From Chaetoderma sp. LZ-2023a (taxonomy: Eukaryota > Mollusca > Caudofoveata > Chaetodermatida > Chaetodermatidae), in the NCBI GenBank assembly GCA_034401795.1, contig CM067366.1, positions 85,234,147 through 85,298,146 on the forward strand: a stretch of 64,000 bases of DNA, given 5' to 3'. Position numbers and translations under genes: made by a program. Below, piece after piece: positions 45,601 to 58,241 of this stretch. The notes below the pieces were generated by a model. That model made no database searches and was not told the origin of the DNA. It saw only the letters and a program-made list of their open reading frames with translations. Each line of letters starts with the position of its first letter. Position 1 is the stretch's first letter.

Positions 45601-45989
45601 AATGGATCTTTTCAGAGTAATGACGTCATCTGACGTTATAATCAGCTAAGCTGCGTGTGGGGTGACATCATAATCAATACGTCATAAATGATTCTATGCG
45701 ATCTGTATTCTTTAACTCTTAATAGTCCGACACGTTATACAAATTGTATGTCTCTATTATTTAATAAACATACTGTTGAATATTTTGAAACTAATTTGAC
45801 TGGGCGCTGTTGCTGCCATAGGCAGCAACAGCAGCAAGTTAAATCAGTTTCAAAATATACAACATCTTACCTGTATAGTTTTCTGGAAATTGATAGTCAG
45901 GGAGTTCAGAGATCGATCGATCCCAACACGTGTGGGTGGAGCTTAGCTAGAGATAGGCTGGGCATAGCTAAAAATGGAAAGATCCATTA
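45601..45989 (-). mobile_element. CRE-MITE copy, full length
   Basis: Starts AATGGATCTTTTCAG and ends GGAAAGATCCATT (terminal repeat). Hairpin at 45772-45865 has CTGTTGCTGCCATAGGCAGC at the tip. GC-box end at 45945-45989. Confidence 0.9.
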
Positions 45990-47560
45990 TAATGGCTTTC
46001 TGCCCAGTAATTCCAGCGTGATCATCAGAGTGAACACGCATTGATTTCTCTAGTGATTGCATAAATTTAGGTTTATTACGTCACGTGTGTAGTTTACCAT
46101 CTGCTGCAAACAGCAACCGGGCAATATTCGAGAGTTCAAAGGTGCCTACTCAGTTCTGCGTGCCAATGTCTGGTCGGGACATAGCGACAATGGCCACCCG
46201 ACAAAATGGCGATCAGCTCTCTTTCAGTTCATGTGTTCTTGTACTAACCATGACTTTAGTTTGTTTTCCTGTGGATGTCCAGGTTTTCAATTTCAGTTTT
46301 GACATTTTGTTTGACGTAAATTGGAAAGCCGCCGAGTTATGAGTGACTCCCTCCAATGATTTTCAATTTACGATTCTTTTTGCTCAAGTGCCTGGTCTAA
46401 ATCCACTCTTCTTTACACTGAAGCTCCCGTGATTGAAATACTGCCATATATATGGGTCACTAATTTCTAGTTGATACATCCTGGTTACCTACTCTGGAAT
46501 TCACTGATCTTACTCCAATCTTTTATATGGTTGAAGAAATATGGGTACGATTGTTTAAGTGAATATGATGTTGAGTCCGTTCTCCGTATTACGACGCCTT
46601 CATGAACTATGCATCTTCATAACCTTCAATGGTAGATATTGTTCCTCACGTGTGGAACCAAAGCTTTCAAGATTCACCTTCACTGAGAGCATCTTTGGAA
46701 ATATTCTGCACCTTGTCAACATCTTGTTCCATGCAGGTTTCACATAGAGTTTGCACTGGGTGCATGAAATCGCCAGGAACGGGGACTTTTGTTTTCTCCG
46801 ATTCAGCCAAGAAGAGGTCATTTAGAGCTTCCAGTGTTGCTGTATGTGCATTCATAGTAGTATGTTAAAACGATAAAATGTTAAATAAGATCAATGATAT
46901 GGATGTTTCTATTAAAAAATAAAGAGTTCAAGATGGTTGCTAACACCGCAAGATCACCACCAAAATGCCAACAATGTTCTTCTCAATCACTGATGTCTGC
47001 GGAATGAGAAGCAATTATCAGATATAAATTATCAAACAAAATCAACAATTCTACCAGTGATATAAAATGAGGCCTCGTTCCAGATCCTCTATATATTTTA
47101 TGATGGGACCTATCCCAGCGAAAAAATGACAGGATTTATTGCAATTAGCCTCCCGTTACCATCCAGATCACTGTCTGTAGGGGAGACCGGGGCACAATAT
47201 GAGATGGAATTTGTATTGCAAATAATTCTTATTTTAATTTGACACATTAGAAGTTTAGGTTTAGATTTCGTCTTTAAGTATCACCTTGTGACACGGTCTG
47301 TTGCACTATGTGAAAATGTTATATAACATACAAACACATTGGAATGACCTTTACGGTGGTCACTTTGAAGAATGTGCGGGTGGAGACGACACTGCAGTAG
47401 GTAAATAATCTAATGCCTTACATAATAAGAGTCTTAGCTAGCATGTTGACCTGTCAACACCCCCCCCCCCACACACACCCCTTCTGGCACCCTGACATGG
47501 CAGCGTGATAAAGCATTATCTACAGTAATCTCCATATCCAGGAATCTCACCAGGTCATCC
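45990..47560. other. spacer; weak coding-like segment on minus strand
   Basis: Minus strand 46667-46855 reads NDLFLAESEKTKVPVPGDFM and CETCMEQDVDKVQNISKDAL before a frame change. It looks coding-like but is unrecognised, and might be a further piece of the 44.5-45.6 kb transposon protein. A poly-C run lies at 47461-47470. Nothing else supported. Confidence 0.35.
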
Positions 47561-48330
47561 TTCTCTAATATTCAACGTGTCCCTAACGCTTAATATTCAA
47601 CAGACCTTCTGCCGATATGTCTAATCTTAAATTGTCCACTGACTTTACACTAACATTTAATTTGGCTGTATAACACAATCATGGTGCAATTGCTTTTTCA
47701 AATGTTTGAATCATCTGCTAATAGTCAATTTGTCCTTATGACATTGATCTAATACCACAACGACGAGTGGACAACGTGCCTATACAAACTGAATACAATA
47801 TTGGTCCAATGACAGTTTGACTGTGGCTGAATATCAAATAGGATATTATACCTCCTTGAAACAATCAATTGGGACAGAGGGTGTTGATGCAATATTCAAT
47901 TTGGTACCGTATCCAATTGGTCTTGTGTGATCTTGACCCAATATCCTATTACCCAATTTACATTTTGGTTATCTTCAAGTGGGTCTATGGCTTTGACCCA
48001 TTTTCTAATTGATCATTGGACCTTCAGTACATCTCCCATTAGGTCGCATGACCATGTCTCAATATTCAGTTGACCACAAGATAAATATCATATTAGGTCG
48101 TCGGCACGTAGCCAATGTCTGATTTAGAGACAGCCCCTATGATTTTGGCCTAATATAAATCTGCCATCGGATATTGAACAAATATGAAAATGGGACAAAC
48201 GCCAGTAGCATGTGCATGTGCGTGTATATTTAATTTAGTACTGCGTCATTCTCAGTTGTGATTGTGCCAATATCCAGTTACGCATTACGCCAGTATCAAA
48301 TTGGGTCGTATTAAGATCGCAATAGAAAAT
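47560..48330. repeat. very degenerate CAATAT/CCAATTGGT repeat region
   Basis: Motifs like CAATATTCAATTTGG, TATCCAATTGGTCTTG, GACCCAATATCC and GACCCATTTTCTAATTG recur every 30-50 bp in both orientations. It appears to be an old decayed tandem array. Confidence 0.5.
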
Positions 48331-49010
48331 GTGCTGGACCGTTGCCATGAAAGGGACACGTGTTTCGACTTCTACTTTACATCGGGTCATTTCATGGTAG
48401 GAAATTAGGAATACAAACACAATGCAGACATGATAATGCTTCAGTAACTTCCAATCGATCTGGCTGCTATTATTATTTATCATGTAGATGTATAGGGCGT
48501 GTCCATAGCACATACAATTAATATTGCAGCGAGTCATGGAAGCGACGGATTACATTTTTAGGAATACAAAAAGTTAAACGCTGCAAGTAAGAATATAGTT
48601 TTCTTGGTAATACAATTGAAGTAGAATTCCTACAATATGACGATCCGTCTGCTAGGATTATAGCAAGTATTACAAGAATCAGTCTGATTGCTCTGTTAAG
48701 TGTGCTGTCAATGGCCAACGTCGATTACCCAACGGGATCCCGTATCCGCCCCTATCATATTAGGGTTTCTATCGTATTGCCAGTTCTCATAGCCGCAAAA
48801 ATCGGTCCATGTTAACATTGCTTCATTACCATATAATCTCATTTCCTACACTTGCAGTTAACAGGACTCACTACATTTGCTGATTCAGGCGCTCAAGGTA
48901 TTCACTGAAAGGTTAATTAACCCTTGTTGTGTATCAGTCAACCATGATTGACGGAAGATGATGCACTCATAATATTATGAATTACTCTGCAACAAATCTC
49001 ACCCATAATC
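48331..49010. other. spacer, no supported gene
   Basis: Unique AT-rich sequence; short minus-strand open frames lack motifs. Confidence 0.5.
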
Positions 49011-49105
49011 ACTCCCCCACCCACCTACTCACCCACCCACCCCACCCCCTAACCACCAGCACCAGCACCAGCACCACTACCACCACCAACACCACCACAA
49101 CCGTA
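49011..49105 (+). repeat. (CCA)n-type low-complexity tract
   Basis: CCCACCCAC and ACCAGCACC/ACCACC triplets. Confidence 0.8.
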
Positions 49106-49454
49106 CCAAGATAGCGAAACCTACTCATCCCCTGAAAGCTAAACTTGCCATATCGTTACATCTAAATCTATCATTATCCTGCTTATGAAATAAATATACC
49201 CCTACCCTATAGGTAAGCACATGCCCCGGTGTGCCCCACCACCTGGGAGTGCGGGGAAGGAAAGGGGCGGTGGAGAGAATTTTGAAAACAACAAGCCTGG
49301 ATATATCATTTAGGTGCATAATTGGGGATGGGTTTAGGAGGGGTTGATGATTCCGTGAAGTAGGGGGTAGGGGGTTCATAAGAAATATTTTGAAAATTAC
49401 ACTCTCTGAGAAGCCATTTCAGACAGTATTTTTAATAAGTTGCCTAAATAACGT

Positions 49455-49620
49455 GTGTGGTGGTCGGGTGGGTAGGAGGGGGTGGGGTGGGGTTGGTGTG
49501 GTGTGTTGAGGTGGGCTGTGTGTGTTTGGTTCTGGCGCCGTCGCTTGCAAAGGCCAGTGTCCACTGTCCAGTGGGTGGTTTGTGGTTGGGGTTGGGGTGG
49601 GTAGCGAATTGACACCCCCT
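49455..49620 (+). repeat. G/T-rich low-complexity tract
   Basis: GGTGGTCGGGTGGGTAGG and GGGGTTGGGGTGGG runs. Three minus frames stay open with Pro/Thr/His-rich peptides. Confidence 0.7.
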
Positions 49621-49844
49621 GGATTGAGCTGGATACAAACCGCATCTCCTACCCCTGTTGTTAACACCCCTGCAAGGCTTAATTGATAACTAAGCTGACC
49701 AATAACCGCAAAATATGTGTTGTCATTCTATCACAATTGTTTCGTGAATGAAATGCAAAAGCTCTCGATGAGTATCCCCATGTCTCGAGACTGACAGCTA
49801 GATAACTGTAGAATCTACTCCTCTAGATCCAAACAGTCGTGGCC

Positions 49845-50124
49845 AATGGATGAATGTTCTGTCAGCTATGGTCCGCCCATTTCTAACTAAGCTCCGCCCA
49901 CGCTTTGCTCGTGCTGTGATTGATCGAACCCGTAATTCCCAGAATGCCAATATCAAGGTAACTATATAGGTAAGCTGTTGAATATTTTGAAACTAATTGG
50001 GCTAGGCGCTGTTGCTGCCTACTATTTAGGCAAATTACTTTCAAGATATTCAACATGATGTTTACCAAATATTAAATCCATCTGATGACGTCATATACTC
50101 GAATGGCAGATCGTATCCATCCAG
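49845..50124 (+). mobile_element. CRE-MITE copy, truncated
   Basis: GC-box end complete. The hairpin lacks most of its second arm (tip GTTGCTGCCTACTATTTAGG) and the CRE end is reduced to one TGACGTCA. Confidence 0.85.
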
Positions 50125-50299
50125 TTATTTTCATCTCTCCGCGCTAACATATTGGTAAGTGTCACGTGTTTACTAATGAACGACAATGTTTGTACCCAGC
50201 CGTGTTTCTAGATTTCTCTCCAGGACTTGGATCATTTTCAAGTAGAGCAGACGATAGAACATAAATGTATTGTTCGGAGCAGACAACACAGACGTTAGC

Positions 50300-50400
50300 T
50301 AAGATAAGATAAGATAAGAATCTTTATTTATCGAGGGTAAATCTTCAGAGCAATGCCCTGATCTCCCAGAGGCCCTCGCCAAATAACTATATAAACTAAT
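50300..50400 (-). mobile_element. LINE/SINE 3' end with (CTTAT)n tail
   Basis: Minus strand: GAGGGCCTCTGGGAGATCAG, TTTACCCTCGATAAATAAAG (AATAAA signal), then four CTTAT units. Same 3' block as 18403-18520 and 54165-54270 but a different tail. Confidence 0.65.
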
Positions 50401-50560
50401 TAGAATTATATTTACAAAATTTACAAATCATGCACAAAATATATACAAAACTATACATAATTGTTGCAATGAAAACCTATTTTCAACCATTTCAATATCA
50501 AATATCAAATGGCGGAAAGACGACAATAATAAGTATGTATTTGTAATTCTATGCTAATGT

Positions 50561-50790
50561 AATAAACATGCTGTTGAGTATTTTGAAACTAATTTTACTG
50601 GGTGTCGTTTCTGCCTTAGGCAGATACAGCACTCAGACAAACTAGCTTCAAAATATTCAATAGTTTATTTAGTTTTCTATAAAATGATATTCAAAAATCT
50701 TCGGAGATCGACCGATTCCAACACGAATGATGAGTAGGTGGAGCTTCGATAGAGATGGGCGGGGCATAGATAAACCCGGAGAAGTCCGTT
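50561..50790 (-). mobile_element. CRE-MITE copy, GC-box half and hairpin
   Basis: Hairpin at 50571-50668 (TTTCTGCCTTAGGCAGATAC tip) and the GC-box end GGGCGGGGCATAGATAAACC. The CRE half is missing. Confidence 0.8.
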
Positions 50791-50884
50791 AGTTTCGGGA
50801 GATTAATGAACACTGGGGCCCAGAAAGTTATTAGCCCTGGGCCCCGAGCAGGTTAAATTCGGCTCTTATGGTTAGATACTATTA

Positions 50885-51048
<164 letters not shown>

Positions 51049-51074
51049 CAGGTACGTTGAAACAAAGCATAAAA

Positions 51075-51708
51075 TCATTGAAAGTGTGTATGTATGTGCA
51101 TGTTGTGCTTAAAAGATGATAGCGTTTCTGAATTTATAACACACGTAGGAAGGGAATTCCAATTTTGACTAGCTGTGTATGTGAAACTGTATTTTCCATA
51201 GTTGGTTCGTATTTTCGGAGGCTTCAAATGGCTATTAGCTTTAGATCGTAGATGTAATGTGTGTGCTGTCTCTATGGGTGTAAGCATGTCACTGATGTAC
51301 TTAGGTGTATGGTTGTTTAGTGCTGTGTATGTCATAATGTTTGATTTAATAGTTATACGTTGTGATAGTGGCGTCAATTTTAATTCATCATATAATTGCC
51401 GTGATGGTGTTCTATGTGGGACGTCTAAGATGATTCTCGCTGCACGTTTTTGAAGTTTTTCTAGTTTGCTCAACAATGTTGGCATACCTGCGTAATATAC
51501 GAGAGAACAGTAATCAATGTGCGAAAGTATGTATGATTTGTAAAATAAGGTTCGTTGCTCAACATTCATGTACCGTTTATTTTTCTTTAACATAAAAATT
51601 AGGGTAGATATTTTGCTACAAATTTTGTTGATGTGTTGTTGCCAGGAGAGATTGTTGTTAATAGTTAAGCCTAAGAGTTTTGCATTACAGAAGATAGGTT
51701 CCCCTAGC
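51075..51708 (-). pseudogene. LINE family C, reverse transcriptase C-terminal region
   Basis: The minus strand has one uninterrupted frame of about 210 codons. It begins within the RT thumb: AKLLGLTINNNLSWQQHINK, then SKISTLIFML, LFYKSYILSHIDYCSLVYYA, LEKLQKRAARIILDVPHRTP, and ends with QNWNSLPTCVINSETLSSFK. These are the standard C-terminal modules of Jockey/CR1-superfamily LINEs. The stop is followed by a short 3' UTR and an (AAT)n tail. The 5' part, including the catalytic YADD, is absent, as in a 5'-truncated insertion. The frame is intact, so this is the youngest LINE copy here. Confidence 0.85.
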
Positions 51709-53084
51709 CATGGAATAATGTTCTACTGAATATTCTGAAAATATTTTCCTTTATAGCAAGGATTTCCAGTCACGTTACTCTCAAACTGTCCAAGATCAAT
51801 CCCGGATATTACATTGCTACGGGACAATCGGCTTTGATGGAAGCCATATTTAGCGCTGATATTTTAGGTACAACCCGATTTAGTAGAGACACCTTGTCTT
51901 AAGATGCATGGATGCGCAAACAGACAATCATTGAATGCCAAAGATTCAGACATTCAACTTGCTCTATGTTTTGACGTAGCGAAGACTGCTTTTTGTTGCG
52001 ACATGCAGTTAGCCTAAGTCTGTTTGTGGATCTGACTCGATGGTCGATCTGTCATGATAATTCGTGTTAAAGAGCCAGCATAATTTGTCCCGGAGTGCAG
52101 GTGTCCGGTATGGACAGGTTTGGGTGTAATGTGTACGAATAATTTGTTGACTTCAGCAAGAAACGCGCACTCACTAAATATGTTCTCATGAACATTGTAG
52201 CGGAGACAGAGAGCTATAGTTTCAAAAATGGGCTGGGAAAGAGAAAGTAGGACTCGAGCCCGGGGGAAAAGTTCAGAGTAACACATCATAAGATAAGTCA
52301 CCCCCTCCTTGTAAGATGAAATAAATAAGAACTTGAACAGTAGATGTACGAAAGTGTTAGCTCAAATTAGCTGTGCTCGGTAAAAGAGGAACCCCCGGAA
52401 GGAGAACACGTTATAAATCGAAATAGGAACGGCCGGATAGTTCACTAGATCTGATTGTTCCTATATATCTCCGGTGCTAAAGCGGAAGGAATCAACGTGT
52501 CCGCTTCTGGACAATCAATGAAAGGTACGTTTCTGACCTGCAAGTTATTCACGTACCAATAGATGTCTCTTATTTGAACATCAGTCCCAAAGATGTGGAC
52601 ATCATCAACCAGCAATAGTCAATAGACAACATCATTGTAGACCGTTCTCAGAAATGTATCGTTCCCAGAGAACATATAATATACCGTTCCATGAAAAAGA
52701 CGAGAGACCGTTGCGGCCGTGAAAATATGGATCATTGTGTACAGTGTTCCCGAGTTTGTATTTAAAGGTGCATATTCACACCAAAATGCTTGAAAATAAA
52801 ATAGCTAAAATTGAATACTTTTAAAGACTTATTTTGTGTGCCTAGGTGTGGTGAAACGAGCTAAGTCTTAACATATGATGATTTCACTACGAATCAATTA
52901 ACATAATAGTTAAGCTGCGAAATTCATTTACAGACATGATTCCTTACCTGACTCTCACAACTAAATAAATTATGTTAATTTATACGCAATGAAATCACTT
53001 AATCTGTGCGAATCAATCGCTGTTTTTCCGGCTGTTGTCCAACCGGAGAGTCAACAGAAGAGAATGGCAATTTTCGAAAGCCCA
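51709..53084. other. spacer without supported gene
   Basis: The longest open frame (52014-52301, minus, 95 codons) has no recognised motif. AT-rich otherwise. Confidence 0.45.
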
Positions 53085-53089
53085 GAAGG

Positions 53090-53185
53090 CTCATTCGAAA
53101 TTCAAAATTCAAAATTCAAAACTCGACTTCGAAATTCAAAACTCAACATCGAAATTCAAAACATGACTTCGAAATTCAAATTTCA
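53090..53185 (+). repeat. AAATTCAAAA tandem repeat
   Basis: GAAATTCAAAACTCGACTTC-like units with a 9-27 bp nested period. Confidence 0.75.
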
Positions 53186-53689
53186 GCCAATCAGATTTTA
53201 CGTCTGTGCAGTCTGAAACAATCATGACTGATGCAAGGTCAATGACGATTTCTGTTTCTTAAACAAATGGAGAAACGTTTACTCTCTTCTTGTTATTGCT
53301 TATTGCTGATGTGTATATATGCGCCACAATGCATAACATGGCAATGGTCACCATGTACTCCAAACTGATTGGCTGTACACTGCACATGCGTACTAATATA
53401 CCTATCACCTATCAGAATTAGAATAGAGAATTTTAGCTTCGTTAAGTTACCAATGCATTTCAATATTGTCATATCTAATTTTCACTCAGTTTTGGGCAAA
53501 ATCAGCTATACTTACATAATGAAAAATTTATAGAAGCTGCTAAAACGGAACAATAGAGAGGACATTTTTACTATGCATCTTTTCACAATTATGTATCAGT
53601 AAAACAGCCAATTTCTGTGACAGCAAAGATGCGCTATCATCATAGATTAAGTATGACTGTTAGTGCATGGTGGTAAACAGAGTGCGGGC

Positions 53690-53870
53690 AAGACTGAAAT
53701 CTTAGAGATTTTGTTACAACCTAAGTCACGTTCATGAGGAAGCTAAGGATTTTGGCTGAAGACAAGATACAGTGACCAAAAGTGAAGAAGCACTGATTGC
53801 TGCTGGATGTTTCTACAACTACAGCCGCAGAATATAGTAATGTAATCATACATAAGTCGCTATGGCAATT
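53690..53870 (+). mobile_element. LINE family A 3' end fragment
   Basis: TTTTGGCTGAAGACAAGATAC, GACTGATTGC-type block CACTGATTGCTGCTGGATG, and TTTCTACAACTACAGCCGCAG, parallel to 35490-35590. Confidence 0.6.
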
Positions 53871-54149
53871 ATAGACAGATTTGCATCTATTGTTGATTTG
53901 GTAAGCCTAATTTGCAGTTTGCACATAGATGAGGTCTTGTTCGATATTGTATGTTTGGTATTAGAGTTTATGATGATTCTTACTATTTCGTAGGCCCATA
54001 GTGTCTTTTTATAATCTTAAAACATGTACATATTATGGGCTGTATCTCTTGTTGAAATGGTTTGAATAAATAATTTTTGCGTAAGTGTCTTGTGCCAGCA
54101 GCAAAATAGGTGCACATCTAGTCAGGCGCACTTACACCCTTACCTACGC

Positions 54150-54166
54150 ACGCACGCACGCACATA

Positions 54167-54216
<50 letters not shown>

Positions 54217-54270
54217 CTTTATTTTAGGAGTGTACATCGTCAGTGGCCTGATCTACCCGAGGCCCTCACA
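54150..54270 (-). mobile_element. LINE/SINE 3' end with (ATT)n tail
   Basis: Minus strand: GAGGGCCTCGGGTAGATCAG, ACTGACGATGTACACTCC, AAATAAAGATT, then (ATT)n. Third copy of this 3' end in the window. Confidence 0.65.
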
Positions 54271-54479
54271 GAACAGCTTTGTTTACATTATGTACAATCA
54301 CGATATGATAATTACACTATGTACAGACATGAGAAGATAATAACACTATGGACAAATTAATAGCACTAAACAATACAATTTAATTAGTATTATTAATATT
54401 AATATTATTATCATTATTACCATGGCAATAATAATAATAATAATAATAATAACAATAATAATAATAATAATAAAAATAT

Positions 54480-54765
54480 TTTCTTTTTGTTTTTATTACT
54501 AATGGGTCTGTCTGTTTATCAGATCAATATCTCTAGAGACTAGGAAGTTAATATCATCAAATTTGGTACATAGATTCACATTTTAGATGGCTACAGATAC
54601 TAACTGAGTTTGAGGTCAAACAGTCAAATATCTAGATACGCATCTAGATATCTAGATGCTACATACGCACGTACGTACTCACTCACTCGCGCACGCGCGC
54701 ACACACCCGATCGCAATACCCTCATGCCCTTACGGGGTGAGGGTAATAATCCGGATCGGAATTTT
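54480..54765 (+). mobile_element. repeat family D copy ending in ACGC/GATCGC block
   Basis: GGGTCTGTCTGTTTATCAGA and CATCAAATTTGGTACATAG, then an (ACGC)-type tract (54663-54705), then CGATCGCAATACCCTC and CCCTTACGGGGTGAGGGTAA. The same order of parts occurs at 56860-57570. Confidence 0.6.
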
Positions 54766-55108
54766 GCAAAGATCCATGACAACTCTTACACAACTCCAGG
54801 AGAAATCCAGCAAATCTATTTTGAATAACATGTAATTTGTAATTACTGGAATTATAAATTTATATTAATTGCCTGCTAATAATTGGATAGCGTTAATTTT
54901 TTTAATCTTATTTATAAAATGGCAATCGAATACTCGGGAGAATCTACACGGATTCTCATGAAAACAGAATGGGCGAATCGTCGCAGGAATAAATACTCAG
55001 ATTTTTTTATTTTCATTTTTATTTTTTTATAAAGCCCAATGCTAGCAGCCCGTCCTACTAACCTAGTCTAGCGATTGCTATAATAGCGGCCGCGATGACA
55101 TAGACTAG

Positions 55109-55519
55109 AATTCACCTTTCCAGAGTTTCCATCTATCATCTGACCTCGTATGACGTCATAATCAGCTCAGCACGTGCATGGTGACGTCACAATCATTACG
55201 TCACAAAGGGTTCCATATAGACCGTCATCAAATCTCAAATGGTCCGACACGTTGTATGAATTGTATGTCTTTGTAGTTCTTTGCTATTTAAGAAACATGC
55301 TGTTGAATATTTGGAAACTAATTTGACTGGACGCTGTTGCTGCCTTAGGCAGCAACAGCACCCAGTCAAATTAGTTTCTAAATATTCAACAGCTTACTTG
55401 TGTAGTTTTTTAATTGATACTCATGGTGTTCAGAGATCAATCGATCCCAACACGAGCGAGGTGTGGGTGGAGCTTAGCTAGAGATGAGCGGGGCATAGCT
55501 AAAACTGGAACGGTCCATT
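55109..55519 (-). mobile_element. CRE-MITE copy, full length, well preserved
   Basis: Starts AATTCACCTTTCCAGAG and ends AACTGGAACGGTCCATT. Hairpin at 55299-55392 is almost perfect (GTTGCTGCCTTAGGCAGCAAC tip). Close to the copy at 61629-62040, so both are probably recent. Confidence 0.95.
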
Positions 55520-55909
55520 CACCTGGTTTCTGTAAAAAAAAAAAGAGAGAGAAAAAAAAGCTGGGTCAGAACTCTGGCTAAAATAAAAGGAAGAACAGCG
55601 TACCGATGACAGACGAGCTATAAACACGGCACTGTGGGTAATATTTCTTCCTGTAAAATCGTAGTTTGTTTTCAAGAAACTGCAAATAAAATGATTTATC
55701 AAGCTTTCAGCGAGGGACGAACGGCTTTTATCTGAGCTAATGGGTTCGGTGGGTGGGTGGATGGTGAAGAGGTGTTTCTGGGATGCTATATTGGAAACAA
55801 GAAAGTGCTTACGGTGCGGCACGGGAACGTTAGTGTCGATAGATTTAACTCTTCCACGACATTACTGAAAAATACAAACTGTAAAATGGTGTGTAGATAT
55901 TTAAATATT

Positions 55910-55995
55910 TGCTCAATATTTTTAAACCAATCTTACAGGAAGATGTTGTTGCCTATGGCAACAACATCTTTCAGTCAGATATGTTTCAAAATATA
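55910..55995. mobile_element. CRE-MITE-like hairpin, diverged
   Basis: GATGTTGTTGCCTATGGCAACAACATC perfect tip flanked by CCAATCTTACAGG / TTCAGTCAGATATGTTTC. Confidence 0.5.
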
Positions 55996-56321
55996 TAGTC
56001 GAATCATTCGATATCTTACACAGGCTTAAATTACCATCGCTTTCAGTCAGACGTGGATATATAATGAGTATGTTTTTATCAAATTATCAAACTTTCAATA
56101 AAAATGTTGTCCCATATTTGATGATGTAATGAATCGTCGGTTTGCAGTTGGGTGATCACGTTTCGGCTGTCAGCCTGAAATAGTTACACCTTTCAGAGGA
56201 AAAAACCTCACTGTCTGTAGGGCGCCTGTAATTTGTCATGGAATGGACGTGCACTGAGGATGACGCGTGGCGTGGTAGTGAGGTTTTACAGACAGTCAGA
56301 AACATAGACTACCGCATGGCC

Positions 56322-56612
56322 CATCGGGGAATCCGATCTATTGCTCAAGTATATGACGTCATGATCAAATACGTCACACGTAGGTTAACGTCACAATCAT
56401 AACAACGTATTATAACTCCGTCATGAAGTTCAAAAAGTCCATCAGGTGCACGAATTGTATATCTTTTGATGAATTTACAATTTTATATAAATATTCCTTT
56501 GAACATTTTGAAACCAATTTGACTGGGATTTGTTGCTGCTATAGGAAGCAACCGCCCCTATGGCAGCAACGGCCCTCGGCTAGACTAGTTTCAACAAATC
56601 CAACAGCGTACC
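56322..56612 (-). mobile_element. CRE-MITE copy, GC-box half replaced by repeats
   Basis: CRE end at 56322-56410 and hairpin at 56505-56605 with an imperfectly duplicated tip (GGAAGCAACCGCCCCTATGGCAGC). The sequence after it is a tandem array instead of the GC-box half. Confidence 0.8.
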
Positions 56613-56745
56613 TGTATCAGCTTATACCTGTACCAGCTTACCTGTATCAGCTTATACCTGTATCAGCTTACCTGTATCAGCTTACCTGTTTCATGTTATC
56701 TGTATCAGCCTATATCTGTATCAGCTTACCTGTATCAGCTTTTTT
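56603..56745 (+). repeat. ~18-bp tandem repeat of the MITE CAGCTTACCTGTAT segment
   Basis: About eight units of CAGCTTATACCTGTAT / CAGCTTACCTGTAT, a segment that is single-copy next to the hairpin in other family members (CAACAGCTTACCTGTATAG). Confidence 0.85.
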
Positions 56746-56859
56746 CAGATTTTGTGGATTTTTTTCCCCCGGATTTTATTGTATTTCCGGAGGGGTTTTA
56801 TTTACCACGACCAACTTTATGGAATCCTAGTGTATGGTGACACAGTTGAAATCCTGTGT

Positions 56860-57570
<711 letters not shown>

Positions 57571-57847
57571 AACGCGCAAAAGCACTCTTTGCTATGAAGA
57601 TATGTATTCAAACAATGTAACTGCATTCTCGTACAGAAAATACCGAACTCTGAAATGCCGTTTTTGAGAGGGTCATGTGACATCTATGTGGTGCACTATA
57701 GTTCGGATCGACCGGTCGGGTACCGGCCGTACCATCTAAGCTGGGTATGCGCCGCCCGTCTAGGATTCGTTTCCTGAACACGCCCCTCTGGGTAGAGCTA
57801 CAAGCGTATATAGGCCTATGGGAGAGAGAGTTCGTTAAAACGCATTA

Positions 57848-58174
57848 TGCGCATGCGCGCGCCGGGACGCTGTTTCTATGGAGCGTGTAGTTGTGACCTA
57901 GATAGGATGGCGCTTTTTTAGTGTACCGAGCTGGTACTCTGTAATCCTTATTGATCGACTGTTCCCGTTAAATCTGGCATTAATCAAGACCAGGGAAAAC
58001 GCTTCTTGATTATCTTTAAAAATATTGCCGTGACGTCATAACCACGTGGACGCAAAGCTTCTAGAATGTTCTAGAACGTTCGACTACGCTATTATTAGCG
58101 ACGCGCTGATTTGCTGTTGCTTGAACGATGATTGGATGGAGCCTGCGCCTGTGACGTCACGGAGAGTATAAAAG
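57848..58174 (+). promoter_or_regulatory. compact stress-type promoter: NRF1, CRE, E-box, HSE, TATA
   Basis: Elements in order: an NRF1-type palindrome TGCGCATGCGC (57848-57858); a CRE TGACGTCAT (58031-58039); an E-box CACGTG (58043-58048); a perfect five-unit heat-shock element TTCTAGAATGTTCTAGAACG plus TTC (58059-58081); an inverted CCAAT, ATTGG (58130-58135); a second CRE GTGACGTCAC (58151-58160); and a TATA box TATAAAAG (58167-58174). The HSE-to-TATA distance of about 90 bp is typical of hsp70-class promoters. The predicted start is near 58200. No heat-shock protein coding sequence follows; the plus strand downstream shows no long frame until about 60.9 kb. Confidence 0.75.
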
Positions 58175-58241
58175 GAGAAGCGATCCAGTGATCGAGAGCA
58201 TCCTCGGCCAGGGGTCGAACAGGTTGGAGCTGTACCAACTA

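Noticed and set aside
52014..52301. 95-codon minus-strand frame
   Set aside because: No recognised motif, start context or splice sites.
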